This document shows, one piece after another, positions 18,842 to 25,530 of a stretch of 64,000 bases of DNA (its first letter is position 1; the number at the start of each line of letters is the position of its first letter). The position numbers were made by a program, and so were the translations under genes. The notes beneath the pieces were generated by a model. The model was not told where the DNA came from. It worked only from the letters and a program-made list of their open reading frames with translations, and did not search any database. The DNA is taken from assembly GCF_018137985.1 (NCBI RefSeq), contig NZ_CP073084.1, positions 930,001 through 994,000 on the forward strand. The letters run 5' to 3'. This DNA is from Streptococcus oriscaviae. Its GTDB lineage: Bacteria; Bacillota; Bacilli; Lactobacillales; Streptococcaceae.

Positions 18842-18871
18842 AGTAAATCTCCTTTTATGTTTTATAGCACA

Positions 18872-18900
18872 ATTATACTATTTTTTATTCGTACTTTCAA
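18872..18900 (-). promoter_or_regulatory. esxA promoter
   Basis: Minus-strand TTGAAA (18895-18900) and perfect -10 TATAAT (18872-18877), spacer 17 bp; one of the strongest promoters in the window. Confidence 0.85.
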
Positions 18901-18955
18901 GTCCTTACTATGTTGCTTTTGCTAATTTTTCATATTTTATGAAACGAAATCACTA

Positions 18956-19028
18956 ATCAAGCCATATGGTTGCATATACCCCACATAATCTCCATAGACT
19001 CCACTTGACTTCATATGAACTCGGCGGC
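18956..19028 (-). pseudogene. Fragment of a DUF4176 (long form) gene
   Basis: About 73 bases match 27215-27289 inside the 220-residue DUF4176 gene with about three mismatches. The minus strand encodes KSSGVYVDYVGYMQPYGLD-like residues. Neither end of the gene is present. The rest of the gap 18901-19116 shows no gene. This is a scrap of a former chaperone-toxin unit next to esxA. Confidence 0.8.
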
Positions 19029-19116
19029 TTGACCCAGAGCTGACTCTGATATGAGGAGTGACTGTCCTAGTTCGACCCCTATGGATATAGGTAACCGATG
19101 AAATCAACATAGTAAA

Positions 19117-19512
19117 TTAATAACCCACTTCACCTTTTTGATAAGCTTCAAACATAGGACTTTCTTTACTGATAAATTCTATTGTCTCAAAATTGCCATT
19201 TCCGAGATCTCGAGTTAAAGTAAGGTGACCTGTATTATAGTTATAAAAATATTTGTGTCCTTTGTAACTAATCGATTTTTCTTCGCTATCTATCAGCTGC
19301 GTTTCTGTAGAATTTGTGTCTTTGATTATAACTTCTACTCCATCAACTTCTATAATCTCTTCCAAAGATAAAGTTTTTGTTCGTGTGGCTTCATGTACAA
19401 GCACACGATAAAAGGTCCCCTGAAATTTCTGTTCTCTATGAGAAAGTATACCAACTACCCCAATTATAAGGAAGATAAGCGGTAAAAGATACAAGTATTT
19501 TTTATTTTTCAT
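19117..19512 (-). CDS. Hypothetical membrane-anchored protein, possible immunity-type protein
   Basis: Protein of 131 residues that I do not recognise. A single N-terminal membrane segment (residues 6-23, LYLLPLIFLIIGVVGIL) precedes an extracytoplasmic or cytoplasmic domain rich in charged residues and beta-prone stretches. Its ATG overlaps the stop codon of the DUF4176 gene by four bases (ATGA type), so the two are translationally coupled. Such small anchored proteins beside toxin genes often protect the producer, but that is inference from position. Confidence 0.7.
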   Translation of the reverse strand: MKNKKYLYLLPLIFLIIGVVGILSHREQKFQGTFYRVLVHEATRTKTLSLEEIIEVDGVEVIIKDTNSTETQLIDSEEKSISYKGHKYFYNYNTGHLTLTRDLGNGNFETIEFISKESPMFEAYQKGEVGY

Positions 19513-19820
19513 TTCGAGTCTCCTATATTTTTATGCTTAGGATATTTTATACTTTCTACTAATTCATCGTATCGAGCCATGAAACCTTGAAAATCTCTAT
19601 CGATATAGCCAACAAATAAGATTTCTGAAATATCATCCAAATTAAAAAAAACAATATTTTGACTACTCAAACCTATAGGTGAAGGAACTCCTCCAAAATC
19701 GAAATACCCATTTTTTTGATTTATATCAACAGCCGGAAATTGTGAAACTATGACATAGTTTTCACTGCTTCCAACTATTTTTACCACCGTCCCTAACGGT
19801 AAGTGTCTACGCTCATTCAT
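19509..19820 (-). CDS. DUF4176 protein (LXG-toxin chaperone-like)
   Basis: Protein of 103 residues. DUF4176 features are LPLGTVVKIVGSSENYVIVSQ near the start, then YFDFGGVPSPIGLSSQNIVFFNLDDISEILFVGY (about 38-72) and a helical tail. Members of this family have been described as chaperones that target LXG toxins to type VIIb secretion. Normally the gene precedes its LXG gene; here a small coupled gene follows and no complete toxin remains. Confidence 0.85.
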   Translation of the reverse strand: MNERRHLPLGTVVKIVGSSENYVIVSQFPAVDINQKNGYFDFGGVPSPIGLSSQNIVFFNLDDISEILFVGYIDRDFQGFMARYDELVESIKYPKHKNIGDSK

Positions 19821-19825
19821 TATTT

Positions 19826-19934
19826 CTATATTCTCCTGATATAATCATGAAATGTTTCTCTTAACGCATCATTGGCAAAACTGATGCCAACACCAATAGC
19901 AATACCCTAAGCCAATAGGAGTTGAAACACCTGC
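19826..19934 (-). pseudogene. Frameshifted remnant of a glycine-rich LXG toxin C-terminus
   Basis: The minus strand encodes AGVSTPIGLG, then after a one-base shift GIAIGVGISFANDALRETF, ending at a TAG (19826-19828). This corresponds to AGVSNPIGWGIAVGIG and VNMANDWLREEF in the truncated toxin at 22581-23846. Further upstream the match decays through stop codons. It sits directly after a DUF4176 gene, the place where an LXG toxin would be expected. Confidence 0.75.
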
Positions 19935-19984
19935 TTATGCCCGTCATATCACCTTACTGCTTCTGGACAAATTCCGTACGAATA

Positions 19985-20314
19985 TTAATTCCTATCCGTT
20001 TCAACTTTTCCTTTAGGAATTTCTGGATTATTATCTCGCCATTCTGCAAAAGCATCCTGCAACCTATCTTCATTATCAGATTCATATCCTGTAAAAACAA
20101 TTTCACTAATGTTTTCTCGATTAAAATATACAATTTGTTTTGGATCTAATCCTAAAATGTGACTTATACCTGCATAATCAAAATATACCTCTGTGCCATC
20201 CATATTTAGAATCGGTTGTCTTGAAACAATCATTAATTCAAGCTTCCCTCCATTCAGATAAACTACTGTCCCCATGGGTAAAAGTTTATTTGAGTTCATT
20301 ACTATCTCCTTCAT
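19985..20314 (-). CDS. DUF4176 protein (LXG-toxin chaperone-like)
   Basis: Protein of 109 residues with the family signature LPMGTVVYLNGGKLELMIVSR (about 12-32), VYFDYAGISHILGLDPKQIVYFNRENISEIVFTGYESD (about 42-79) and a charged tail. It overlaps the end of the preceding small membrane protein gene by 29 bases, or starts at the inner ATG at 20299 (MNSNKL) behind a GAGATAGT-type site. A degenerate toxin tail follows, so it looks like the surviving chaperone of a lost toxin. Confidence 0.85.
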   Translation of the reverse strand: MKEIVMNSNKLLPMGTVVYLNGGKLELMIVSRQPILNMDGTEVYFDYAGISHILGLDPKQIVYFNRENISEIVFTGYESDNEDRLQDAFAEWRDNNPEIPKGKVETDRN

Positions 20315-20519
20315 TTTTTAGTCTTACTTCAAATTGGTACTCATCAACCAAATCTCTCGTATCCAGTCCCATATAAAATAAATATACAAAAATACATTCT
20401 ACTAGACCTAGTAATCGCAACTGAACAAACAGTGAAACAATAAAAAGAGGTAGTACCAAAACACTTATAGTTAAAAAATATTTTATTTCTTTAAACATAC
20501 TACCAATACCCCTTGCCAC
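20286..20519 (-). CDS. Small two-helix membrane protein, second gene of immunity-like pair 3
   Basis: About 77 residues from the GTG at 20519 or 70 from the ATG at 20498. Two adjacent membrane segments (ISVLVLPLFIVSLFVQLRLLG and VECIFVYLFYMGL) precede an acidic tail (YQFEVRLKNEGD). It is paralogous to the small genes at 21111 and 21855. The GTG start overlaps the preceding large gene by 20 bases, exactly as in the other two pairs; the ATG instead lies just after the stop codon. Either way translation appears coupled. Function unknown; a role in resisting a membrane-acting toxin is inferred. Confidence 0.75.
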   Translation of the reverse strand: MARGIGSMFKEIKYFLTISVLVLPLFIVSLFVQLRLLGLVECIFVYLFYMGLDTRDLVDEYQFEVRLKNEGDSNELK

Positions 20520-21009
20520 TTGGCATATAGCGAAACGGAGTTTCCCCCCTCACATCTCCAATTCTTTCGAGTTTTCCGCCCTTTCTTGTGATAAATTGTT
20601 TAAAACGAAAGTCCCTAACTTTAATTAATAGCAACACAAAAACGATGGAAATGAATAGAATGATGCTAACATTTAATAGAGCCTGAACCAGACTAAAGGG
20701 AATATTGGAAGGACCCAACAAGTACTCCCTAGGAATTAGTCTTGTTACAATTGTTCCACCTACAATTCCAAAAAAAATCGAATGTGCCTGTTTTCCTTGC
20801 TCTTTATCTGTAGCCATAATATAATCTCCAAGCGGAATAGTGCTTCGATAAAGCTCCCAGTATCTTCGTGATGAAAGCCCTAGATGCCGACGCACCACAT
20901 ATTCCTCTCCTTCAGGTGTTACCAGTAGATACCAACCTCTTATTACAGATTTTCTCTCCAACGAGAGACTATGTATAGAAGCAGATATATCCATAAACGC
21001 ATTTTTCAT
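20500..21009 (-). CDS. Membrane protein, first gene of immunity-like pair 3
   Basis: Protein of 169 residues. The N-terminal soluble part has the pair signature SLERKSVIRGWYLLVTPEGEEYVVRRH (about 14-40), then LYRSTIPLGDY. A membrane segment follows around GIVGGTIVTRLIPREYLLG, a second around ALLNVSIILFISIVFVLLL, and the protein ends PSGKGYW. Paralogues at 21310 and 22063 share the same plan. The layout resembles the DUF443 family of toxin immunity proteins (RGWYLL...EEYVVRR, then helices with T/VRLIP), but the relation is distant. A toxin C-terminus remnant lies just upstream. Confidence 0.75.
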   Translation of the reverse strand: MKNAFMDISASIHSLSLERKSVIRGWYLLVTPEGEEYVVRRHLGLSSRRYWELYRSTIPLGDYIMATDKEQGKQAHSIFFGIVGGTIVTRLIPREYLLGPSNIPFSLVQALLNVSIILFISIVFVLLLIKVRDFRFKQFITRKGGKLERIGDVRGETPFRYMPSGKGYW

Positions 21010-21029
21010 TAAAATACCTATCCCCCTTC

Positions 21030-21086
21030 TTAATCAAATGGATTTACAAAACTAAAAGTATCAGAGGCTGCGTTACATAGGTTATT
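21030..21086 (-). pseudogene. Remnant of a toxin 3' end
   Basis: The minus strand encodes NNLCNAASDTFSFVNPFD and a stop (21030-21032), matching NNLCNTASNTFSFINPFD at the end of the truncated toxin (22581). The match fades upstream of about 21090. It lies directly before immunity-like pair 3, as the longer toxin lies directly before pair 1. Confidence 0.85.
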
Positions 21087-21110
21087 TAAACATACACTTT
21101 TTGCAGTTTA

Positions 21111-21329
21111 TTACTCGAGATCTTCCTCCATTATTATTTCAAATTCAATCATCCGATTGTCTGGTTTTATCCATACACCTCTATAAAAAATCATGATAAG
21201 CCATAACGCCAGAAAAATTAATAACATACGCAACTGTACAAAATAACACAGAACAAGAAGAGGAAGGACAAATAATACAAACGCTAATATATAGCCTACA
21301 ATTTTCAAATTACCAAAACTCCCTTCCAT
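21111..21329 (-). CDS. Small two-helix membrane protein, second gene of immunity-like pair 2
   Basis: Protein of 72 residues: MEGSFGNLKIVGY, then two membrane segments (ILAFVLFVLPLLVLCYFVQL and MLLIFLALWLIMIFYRGVW) and an acidic C-terminus (MIEFEIIMEEDLE). The ATG overlaps the previous gene's end by 20 bases; the only alternative start near the stop codon is a TTG. Closely similar in plan to the small genes at 20286 and 21855. Confidence 0.78.
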   Translation of the reverse strand: MEGSFGNLKIVGYILAFVLFVLPLLVLCYFVQLRMLLIFLALWLIMIFYRGVWIKPDNRMIEFEIIMEEDLE

Positions 21330-21825
21330 TTGTTAGTACTTTTAATGCTGTCTTTGACTTTATTTTTCCTATCAAAACTAGAGAACCGAGTTGTCGCTCC
21401 AACCTCATCTTTCGAATGACCGAAGCAAGTGAAAAACTAACAGCCGTTACTAAAATTAGAGTTCCTATACTTTTTATACCTATCATAGCATCACCAGAGC
21501 TATTGATAGCACCAAAAAATAAATTACTTGGAACTATTTGATTGATTATCGCTCCAATTGCAATACCAAGTCCAATGCCCCAGCCTTGATATTTAGAAGA
21601 TTGTGACAAACGTTCATAGTCCTCTCCAATAATCAGATATTCTTTCAATGAATGATTACTTCTATATACTTTTCGATACCAGTTAGAGGAAAGACTAAAA
21701 TTTCTTCTAACTAAATACTCTTTGCCATCATCTTCAATAATCAGAAACCAGCCTTTAACTGCTCTTTTTCCATCAAGAGAAAAGCTAAAGGCTTGTCCTT
21801 TAATATTTTTCATCAAATTACCCAC
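21310..21825 (-). CDS. Membrane protein, first gene of immunity-like pair 2
   Basis: Protein of 171 residues with the pair signature FSLDGKRAVKGWFLIIEDDGKEYLVRRNFSLSS (about 14-46) and VYRSNHSLKEY. Two membrane regions follow (GIGLGIAIGAIINQIVPSNLFFG and IGTLILVTAVSFSLASVI), and it ends TNGREFW. The start may be ATG 21825 or the inner ATG 21813 (MKNIKG). It lies 29 bases after pair 1. Function not known; its array position behind a membrane-toxin gene suggests immunity. Confidence 0.78.
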   Translation of the reverse strand: MGNLMKNIKGQAFSFSLDGKRAVKGWFLIIEDDGKEYLVRRNFSLSSNWYRKVYRSNHSLKEYLIIGEDYERLSQSSKYQGWGIGLGIAIGAIINQIVPSNLFFGAINSSGDAMIGIKSIGTLILVTAVSFSLASVIRKMRLERQLGSLVLIGKIKSKTALKVLTNGREFW

Positions 21826-21854
21826 CTATCGTAATCTTCAATTGGAGGTGTTTC

Positions 21855-22082
21855 TTACTCATCTTTTTCATCCATTATTTCAAATTCTATCTCACGTTTT
21901 GGATCTCTGATAACTACCTCGCCAAAATAGAGGAATCTCCACAACAAAACAGGAAATAGAATAAACAGCCTAAATTGAACAATAAAGGAAAATAGATAGA
22001 AAGGGAGAACTATGAGTAGAAATAAAACAATATGATAGAAAATGATCTTTAGCTTTATCATATCACCACAATTCCCTTCCAT
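21855..22082 (-). CDS. Small two-helix membrane protein, second gene of immunity-like pair 1
   Basis: Protein of 75 residues from ATG 22082 (68 from ATG 22061, which directly follows the previous stop). Two membrane segments (IIFYHIVLFLLIVLPFYLFSFIVQF and LFILFPVLLWRFLYFG) and an acidic tail (REIEFEIMDEKDE). The FIVQFRL / YFVQLRM / LFVQLRL motif between the helices is shared by all three copies. The overlap with the preceding gene is again 20 bases. Confidence 0.78.
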   Translation of the reverse strand: MEGNCGDMIKLKIIFYHIVLFLLIVLPFYLFSFIVQFRLFILFPVLLWRFLYFGEVVIRDPKREIEFEIMDEKDE

Positions 22083-22569
22083 TAGCCATTAAAGTTAGAT
22101 ACTGATTCGATTTTATATAGCCTAACTTAGAGAGTTTTCCTCCTTGTTTCTGAATATAACTTTCTACTTTCTTATAGCGATAAAAACTGGTTAGGAAAAA
22201 AGCAAGCATTACTATAATACTCAATCCAAATATATTATACACTCCCTCCAGAACATTTATTGGAAGGTTAGATTCACCAAAAATTAATTCCATAGGAACA
22301 ATCATTCGTACTAATGGAGCTATTGCAATTCCTATACCTGCTCCTAAAAACGACCTATTCTTTATTTCAACGCTATTAAGAATGGCAATTGGAGCCAAAC
22401 TAATTCCTGTTTGATAGACTTCTTGAAAACCATACCATGGCAATCTGAAATTGCGTCTAACCAAAAACTCTTTTCCATTATTAGTAATGATGAGATACCA
22501 TCCTCTAACAGGTTTCTTCCCATCAAGAGAAAAGTTGTGAGCTTTACCAAACATTTTCTTTCTAACCAT
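22063..22569 (-). CDS. Membrane protein, first gene of immunity-like pair 1
   Basis: Protein of 168 residues with HNFSLDGKKPVRGWYLIITNNGKEFLVRRNFRL (about 12-45), two or three membrane segments (GAGIGIAIAPLVRMIVPMELIFG; YNIFGLSIIVMLAFFLTSF) and the ending ANGRELW. It starts 11 bases after the truncated toxin gene at 22581, the position of a cognate immunity gene in LXG toxin operons. It is the first of three tandem paralogous pairs. Confidence 0.8.
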   Translation of the reverse strand: MVRKKMFGKAHNFSLDGKKPVRGWYLIITNNGKEFLVRRNFRLPWYGFQEVYQTGISLAPIAILNSVEIKNRSFLGAGIGIAIAPLVRMIVPMELIFGESNLPINVLEGVYNIFGLSIIVMLAFFLTSFYRYKKVESYIQKQGGKLSKLGYIKSNQYLTLMANGRELW

Positions 22570-22580
22570 ATTTTCACCTT

Positions 22581-23846
22581 TTAATCAAATGGATTGATGA
22601 AACTAAAAGTATTAGAGGCTGTATTACATAGATTGTTCCACCCATCTACAACAGCTTCACCCACATTATCTTCAAACTCTTTTACTTCAGGGAATTCCTC
22701 TCTTAGCCAGTCATTCGCCATATTTACACCAATACCTACGGCAATTCCCCAACCAATTGGATTTGAAACTCCCGCCACCGCTAATACTCCTGTAATAGCA
22801 GTGGTAACTAACCCGGTTGTAATTTCCTTGCCCCAAGCTACTTCCGCAGTATCTCCGAAATACATGTTAAAGCCAACTCCGACAAGTAAACCTGGCCCAA
22901 GCGATACCGCCTCACCTAAGATACCATTGACAAACCATGCTTTTGCTGAATATTTAGAAACAATCTCTCCACTTTCTTTAATAATAGCCTCTTGAGTTTC
23001 TCCTGGTATTTTGCCAATGATTTTACCTGCACTATTTGTAATTGAATAACGATTAGCGTAGATATAGCCCGCATTCTGAAGCGCAAAATTTACTCCACGA
23101 TTAATAATGCCTTCCTCAACAGTTTCACCTATGTACTTATAGTATAGTTTTCCTGTTAACTCATCGACACCAAGTCCGGCTAAAGCGGACACTCCATAGT
23201 TTTCTATAAATTCGTTAATTGGATATGCACTCTTTACTTGTTCTGGCAATTCAATATTAGGGTATTTTTTAACATAAGCCGCTATCGCCACAACATCCGC
23301 ATCCGTCAAATCTTGACCTCTCTGTAATTTCTTAAGGGCAGTTTGATAACCTTGTACAACTTCCTCCCTCTTCTTCCACTGGCTATTCACCGTTTCTACC
23401 CAAGTCATATCCTTGGGCGGGACAAAACCGGTAGCTGGGGCGTAGTTGGAAAAGCTCTGCTTGACCCGGTTGAACCCCGACATCAAGGCTGTTTCCAGGC
23501 TGGAAATACTCTCGAAGCTTCGAGCAGAGGCGGTATTAAACTGATAGAGTTTTCGCAGTTTTTCGCGCAGTTGGTTGAGCTGGGGCTGCATCGTATTGAT
23601 GGTCCCCAGGACACTGTTGCGAAGGGCTGGATCACTGTCAGGGTCTCGAGACAGGATGCGATAAGTGTTTAGGGCAGAGCGCATGCTGCTTTCATACTGG
23701 CGGATTTGAGCTTCTAACTCCTCACTATCTAAACTTTCACTGCAGTAGGAAGCATATAAACGCTCCAGAGAAGATGTCTTCTCACTGACACATTCACTAT
23801 AAAGGATGCTGGCTTGCAGTAAGGGGGTGAGTACACTGGCTGCAAT
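22581..23846 (-). pseudogene. Headless LXG toxin with glycine-rich membrane-active C-terminus
   Basis: The frame is open from an in-frame TGA near 23847 down to 22581, with the first ATG at 23684 giving 367 residues. The upstream part, without start codon, encodes ASVLTPLLQASILYSECVSEK, typical of the middle of an LXG domain; another frame just before it continues the family sequence (GSLSGVK), so the 5' part is lost through deletion and frameshift. The C-terminal half has repeated Gly/Ala-rich hydrophobic stretches (GLVTTAITGVLAVAGVSNPIGWGIAVGIG) as in pore-forming LXG toxins such as TelE. A DUF4176 gene precedes it and immunity-like genes follow. Without its head it should not be secreted. 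Confidence 0.8.
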
Positions 23847-23958
23847 GTTTGACTCCGCTCAGGCTTCCTTGCAATAGTACATAAGTCAAATTCGCACTAA
23901 TAAAATTATAGCACAATATAGTAAAGGCGCCACTGAGGCGCCTAGATTTTTTAAATCT

Positions 23959-24258
23959 CTAAATTGGTCCTTTGACAGCTCCCTTTTTAAGAGTCTTTCC
24001 ATTTTGTGCGAACCAATTTTCATAAAGCTCCATGAAACGTTCTTCATCTTCATCTCGATAGCCTTCAAAAAGAACCTTATCGATATTCTCTTCATTGAAA
24101 TAAAATATCTGTTCTGGACTAAAGCCTACAGGATAGGCACAAGCCGAGTAATCAAAGTATACCTGACCCTCACCTAAATCAACTATCGCTCCACGATTTA
24201 ATATCATCATTTTTTGTCCACCTTCTTTTAAGTAGACAATACTTCCAATTGTTTGCAT
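23959..24258 (-). CDS. DUF4176 protein (LXG-toxin chaperone-like)
   Basis: Protein of 99 residues: QTIGSIVYLKEGGQKMMILNRG (about 2-23), VYFDYSACAYPVGFSPEQIFYFNEENIDKVLFEGYRDEDEERF (about 33-75) and a helical end. It lies 15 bases after a DUF443 gene and just upstream of the headless LXG toxin, the order expected for a chaperone and its toxin. A TTTCC-rich ribosome site (AAGGAGG) precedes the ATG. Confidence 0.87.
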   Translation of the reverse strand: MQTIGSIVYLKEGGQKMMILNRGAIVDLGEGQVYFDYSACAYPVGFSPEQIFYFNEENIDKVLFEGYRDEDEERFMELYENWFAQNGKTLKKGAVKGPI

Positions 24259-24272
24259 TATTTCCTCCTTAC

Positions 24273-24875
24273 TTATATAAATATTATCTTCTCTATATCA
24301 TCAGGCACCATTGAAGCACCGCTTGAATTTAATAGCATCAAAAATAGGATAAAAACAACAACAATACCAAGGAGCTCTCCTATTAAAAAATAATAAGCAC
24401 CTACAAATAGTATTGTGAATAAAAACAATATTGGAAATACCATCCTTTTAAAGTAGTTTCGTCTTGAAGACTTAGAAAATTCTATACGAACAATCTTCAC
24501 TTCGGTAAATTCCACTGCTTGCTTCTTACTCCACAACAGCCTGGCTAAAAATAACAGTACGCACACTCCTAGCATAATTGAACCTGCGATAAATTGGTTA
24601 TAATCGGTATATACCAAAGAAAAACGTGTGAAAAAGATAGCGACTAGCGATGAAACTAAATATGGCGAAATTTGTGGCTGTTTCTTGCTCACAAAAAATT
24701 TTGGTCCTTTTAATCGATAAACTCTCATAGGAAACCACCACACACTTGTCGGAATCAACCAAGTCCAAATATGTGTGTCCAAGTCTAAAAGATAATAATC
24801 ACTTCCCACTTGTAACTGACGGTAGCGTAGGTTTCCTACTTTTGTGATAATGTAGTTTTGTTCTGGTTCCTTCAA
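24273..24875 (-). CDS. DUF443-like polytopic membrane protein, probable toxin immunity
   Basis: Protein of 200 residues. The N-terminal soluble segment reads NLRYRQLQVGSDYYLLDLDTHIW and then PTSVWWFPMRVYRL, a pattern I associate with DUF443 proteins such as the staphylococcal TsaI immunity proteins, which protect against membrane-depolarising type VII toxins. Four membrane helices follow (around 75-95, 98-115, 145-165, 165-185). It is paralogous to the gene just upstream. Both lie between LXG toxin 1 and a DUF4176 gene, so immunity to the glycine-rich toxin tail is the best guess. Confidence 0.75.
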   Translation of the reverse strand: MKEPEQNYIITKVGNLRYRQLQVGSDYYLLDLDTHIWTWLIPTSVWWFPMRVYRLKGPKFFVSKKQPQISPYLVSSLVAIFFTRFSLVYTDYNQFIAGSIMLGVCVLLFLARLLWSKKQAVEFTEVKIVRIEFSKSSRRNYFKRMVFPILFLFTILFVGAYYFLIGELLGIVVVFILFLMLLNSSGASMVPDDIEKIIFI

Positions 24876-24893
24876 ATTAAGTCTCCGCTTCCT

Positions 24894-25526
24894 TTACTCT
24901 TTTAAAAATACTATTTCATCTATCGGCTTAATCGGAACAATTATATTATTTAAAAAATAATAGAAAACTGTTCCAAGAGCAATCAAGACTCCTACCAGTA
25001 AGTTCCCCTTTGTGATAAACCAATGTAGAAAATAGCCGTAAATTGTAAAAAGTATGACAAATCCATATAGTCGTTGCAAATAATATGAGCGAATTACTGA
25101 TTGACTGTAACGAAATTGCACTATTATTCTATTCATTCCCACTTTAGCATCTTTCTGCCGTTGAAAACACTTTAGAGAAAAAGCAACCACATGTAGCAAG
25201 ACCATCAACCCTATCGTTATTCTCACATTATCAATATATACCACTTCATAAAAGTTTTCAGGTAAAAGCCTTGTAAAAAAAGCAGAGGTCAGGGAGGCAA
25301 TTATAATGGTCAATCCAAACCATCCCTTTTTGGATAACGCTGACTTTTTTTTAAATTCATTATCTGAATCAATTTCATAGATAACAATCGGTCTTATCCA
25401 AATTAAAGATGGAAAAAAACAATATAACAAACTATCATCTAAATCAACCAAGCACTTTTTACCTCTATAAATTAGTGTTTTGTATCGTATATAATTACTA
25501 TTTTCAATATCAATCTTTTCACTCAA
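24894..25526 (-). CDS. DUF443-like polytopic membrane protein, probable immunity for LXG toxin 1
   Basis: Protein of 210 residues with the DUF443-like opening NYIRYKTLIYRGKKCLVDLDD and PSLIWIRPIVIYEI, followed by four predicted membrane helices. It starts 4 bases after the LXG toxin 1 gene, which is where cognate immunity genes lie in these operons. The toxin has a hydrophobic glycine-rich C-terminus, and a membrane immunity partner fits. No direct evidence of specificity. Confidence 0.78.
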   Translation of the reverse strand: MSEKIDIENSNYIRYKTLIYRGKKCLVDLDDSLLYCFFPSLIWIRPIVIYEIDSDNEFKKKSALSKKGWFGLTIIIASLTSAFFTRLLPENFYEVVYIDNVRITIGLMVLLHVVAFSLKCFQRQKDAKVGMNRIIVQFRYSQSVIRSYYLQRLYGFVILFTIYGYFLHWFITKGNLLVGVLIALGTVFYYFLNNIIVPIKPIDEIVFLKE

Positions 25527-25530
25527 TAAT

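Noticed and set aside
22594..22995. Plus-strand frame of 133 codons opposite the headless toxin
   Set aside because: Antisense shadow of the Gly/Ala-rich toxin tail, giving Ser/Pro/Thr-rich low-complexity translation.
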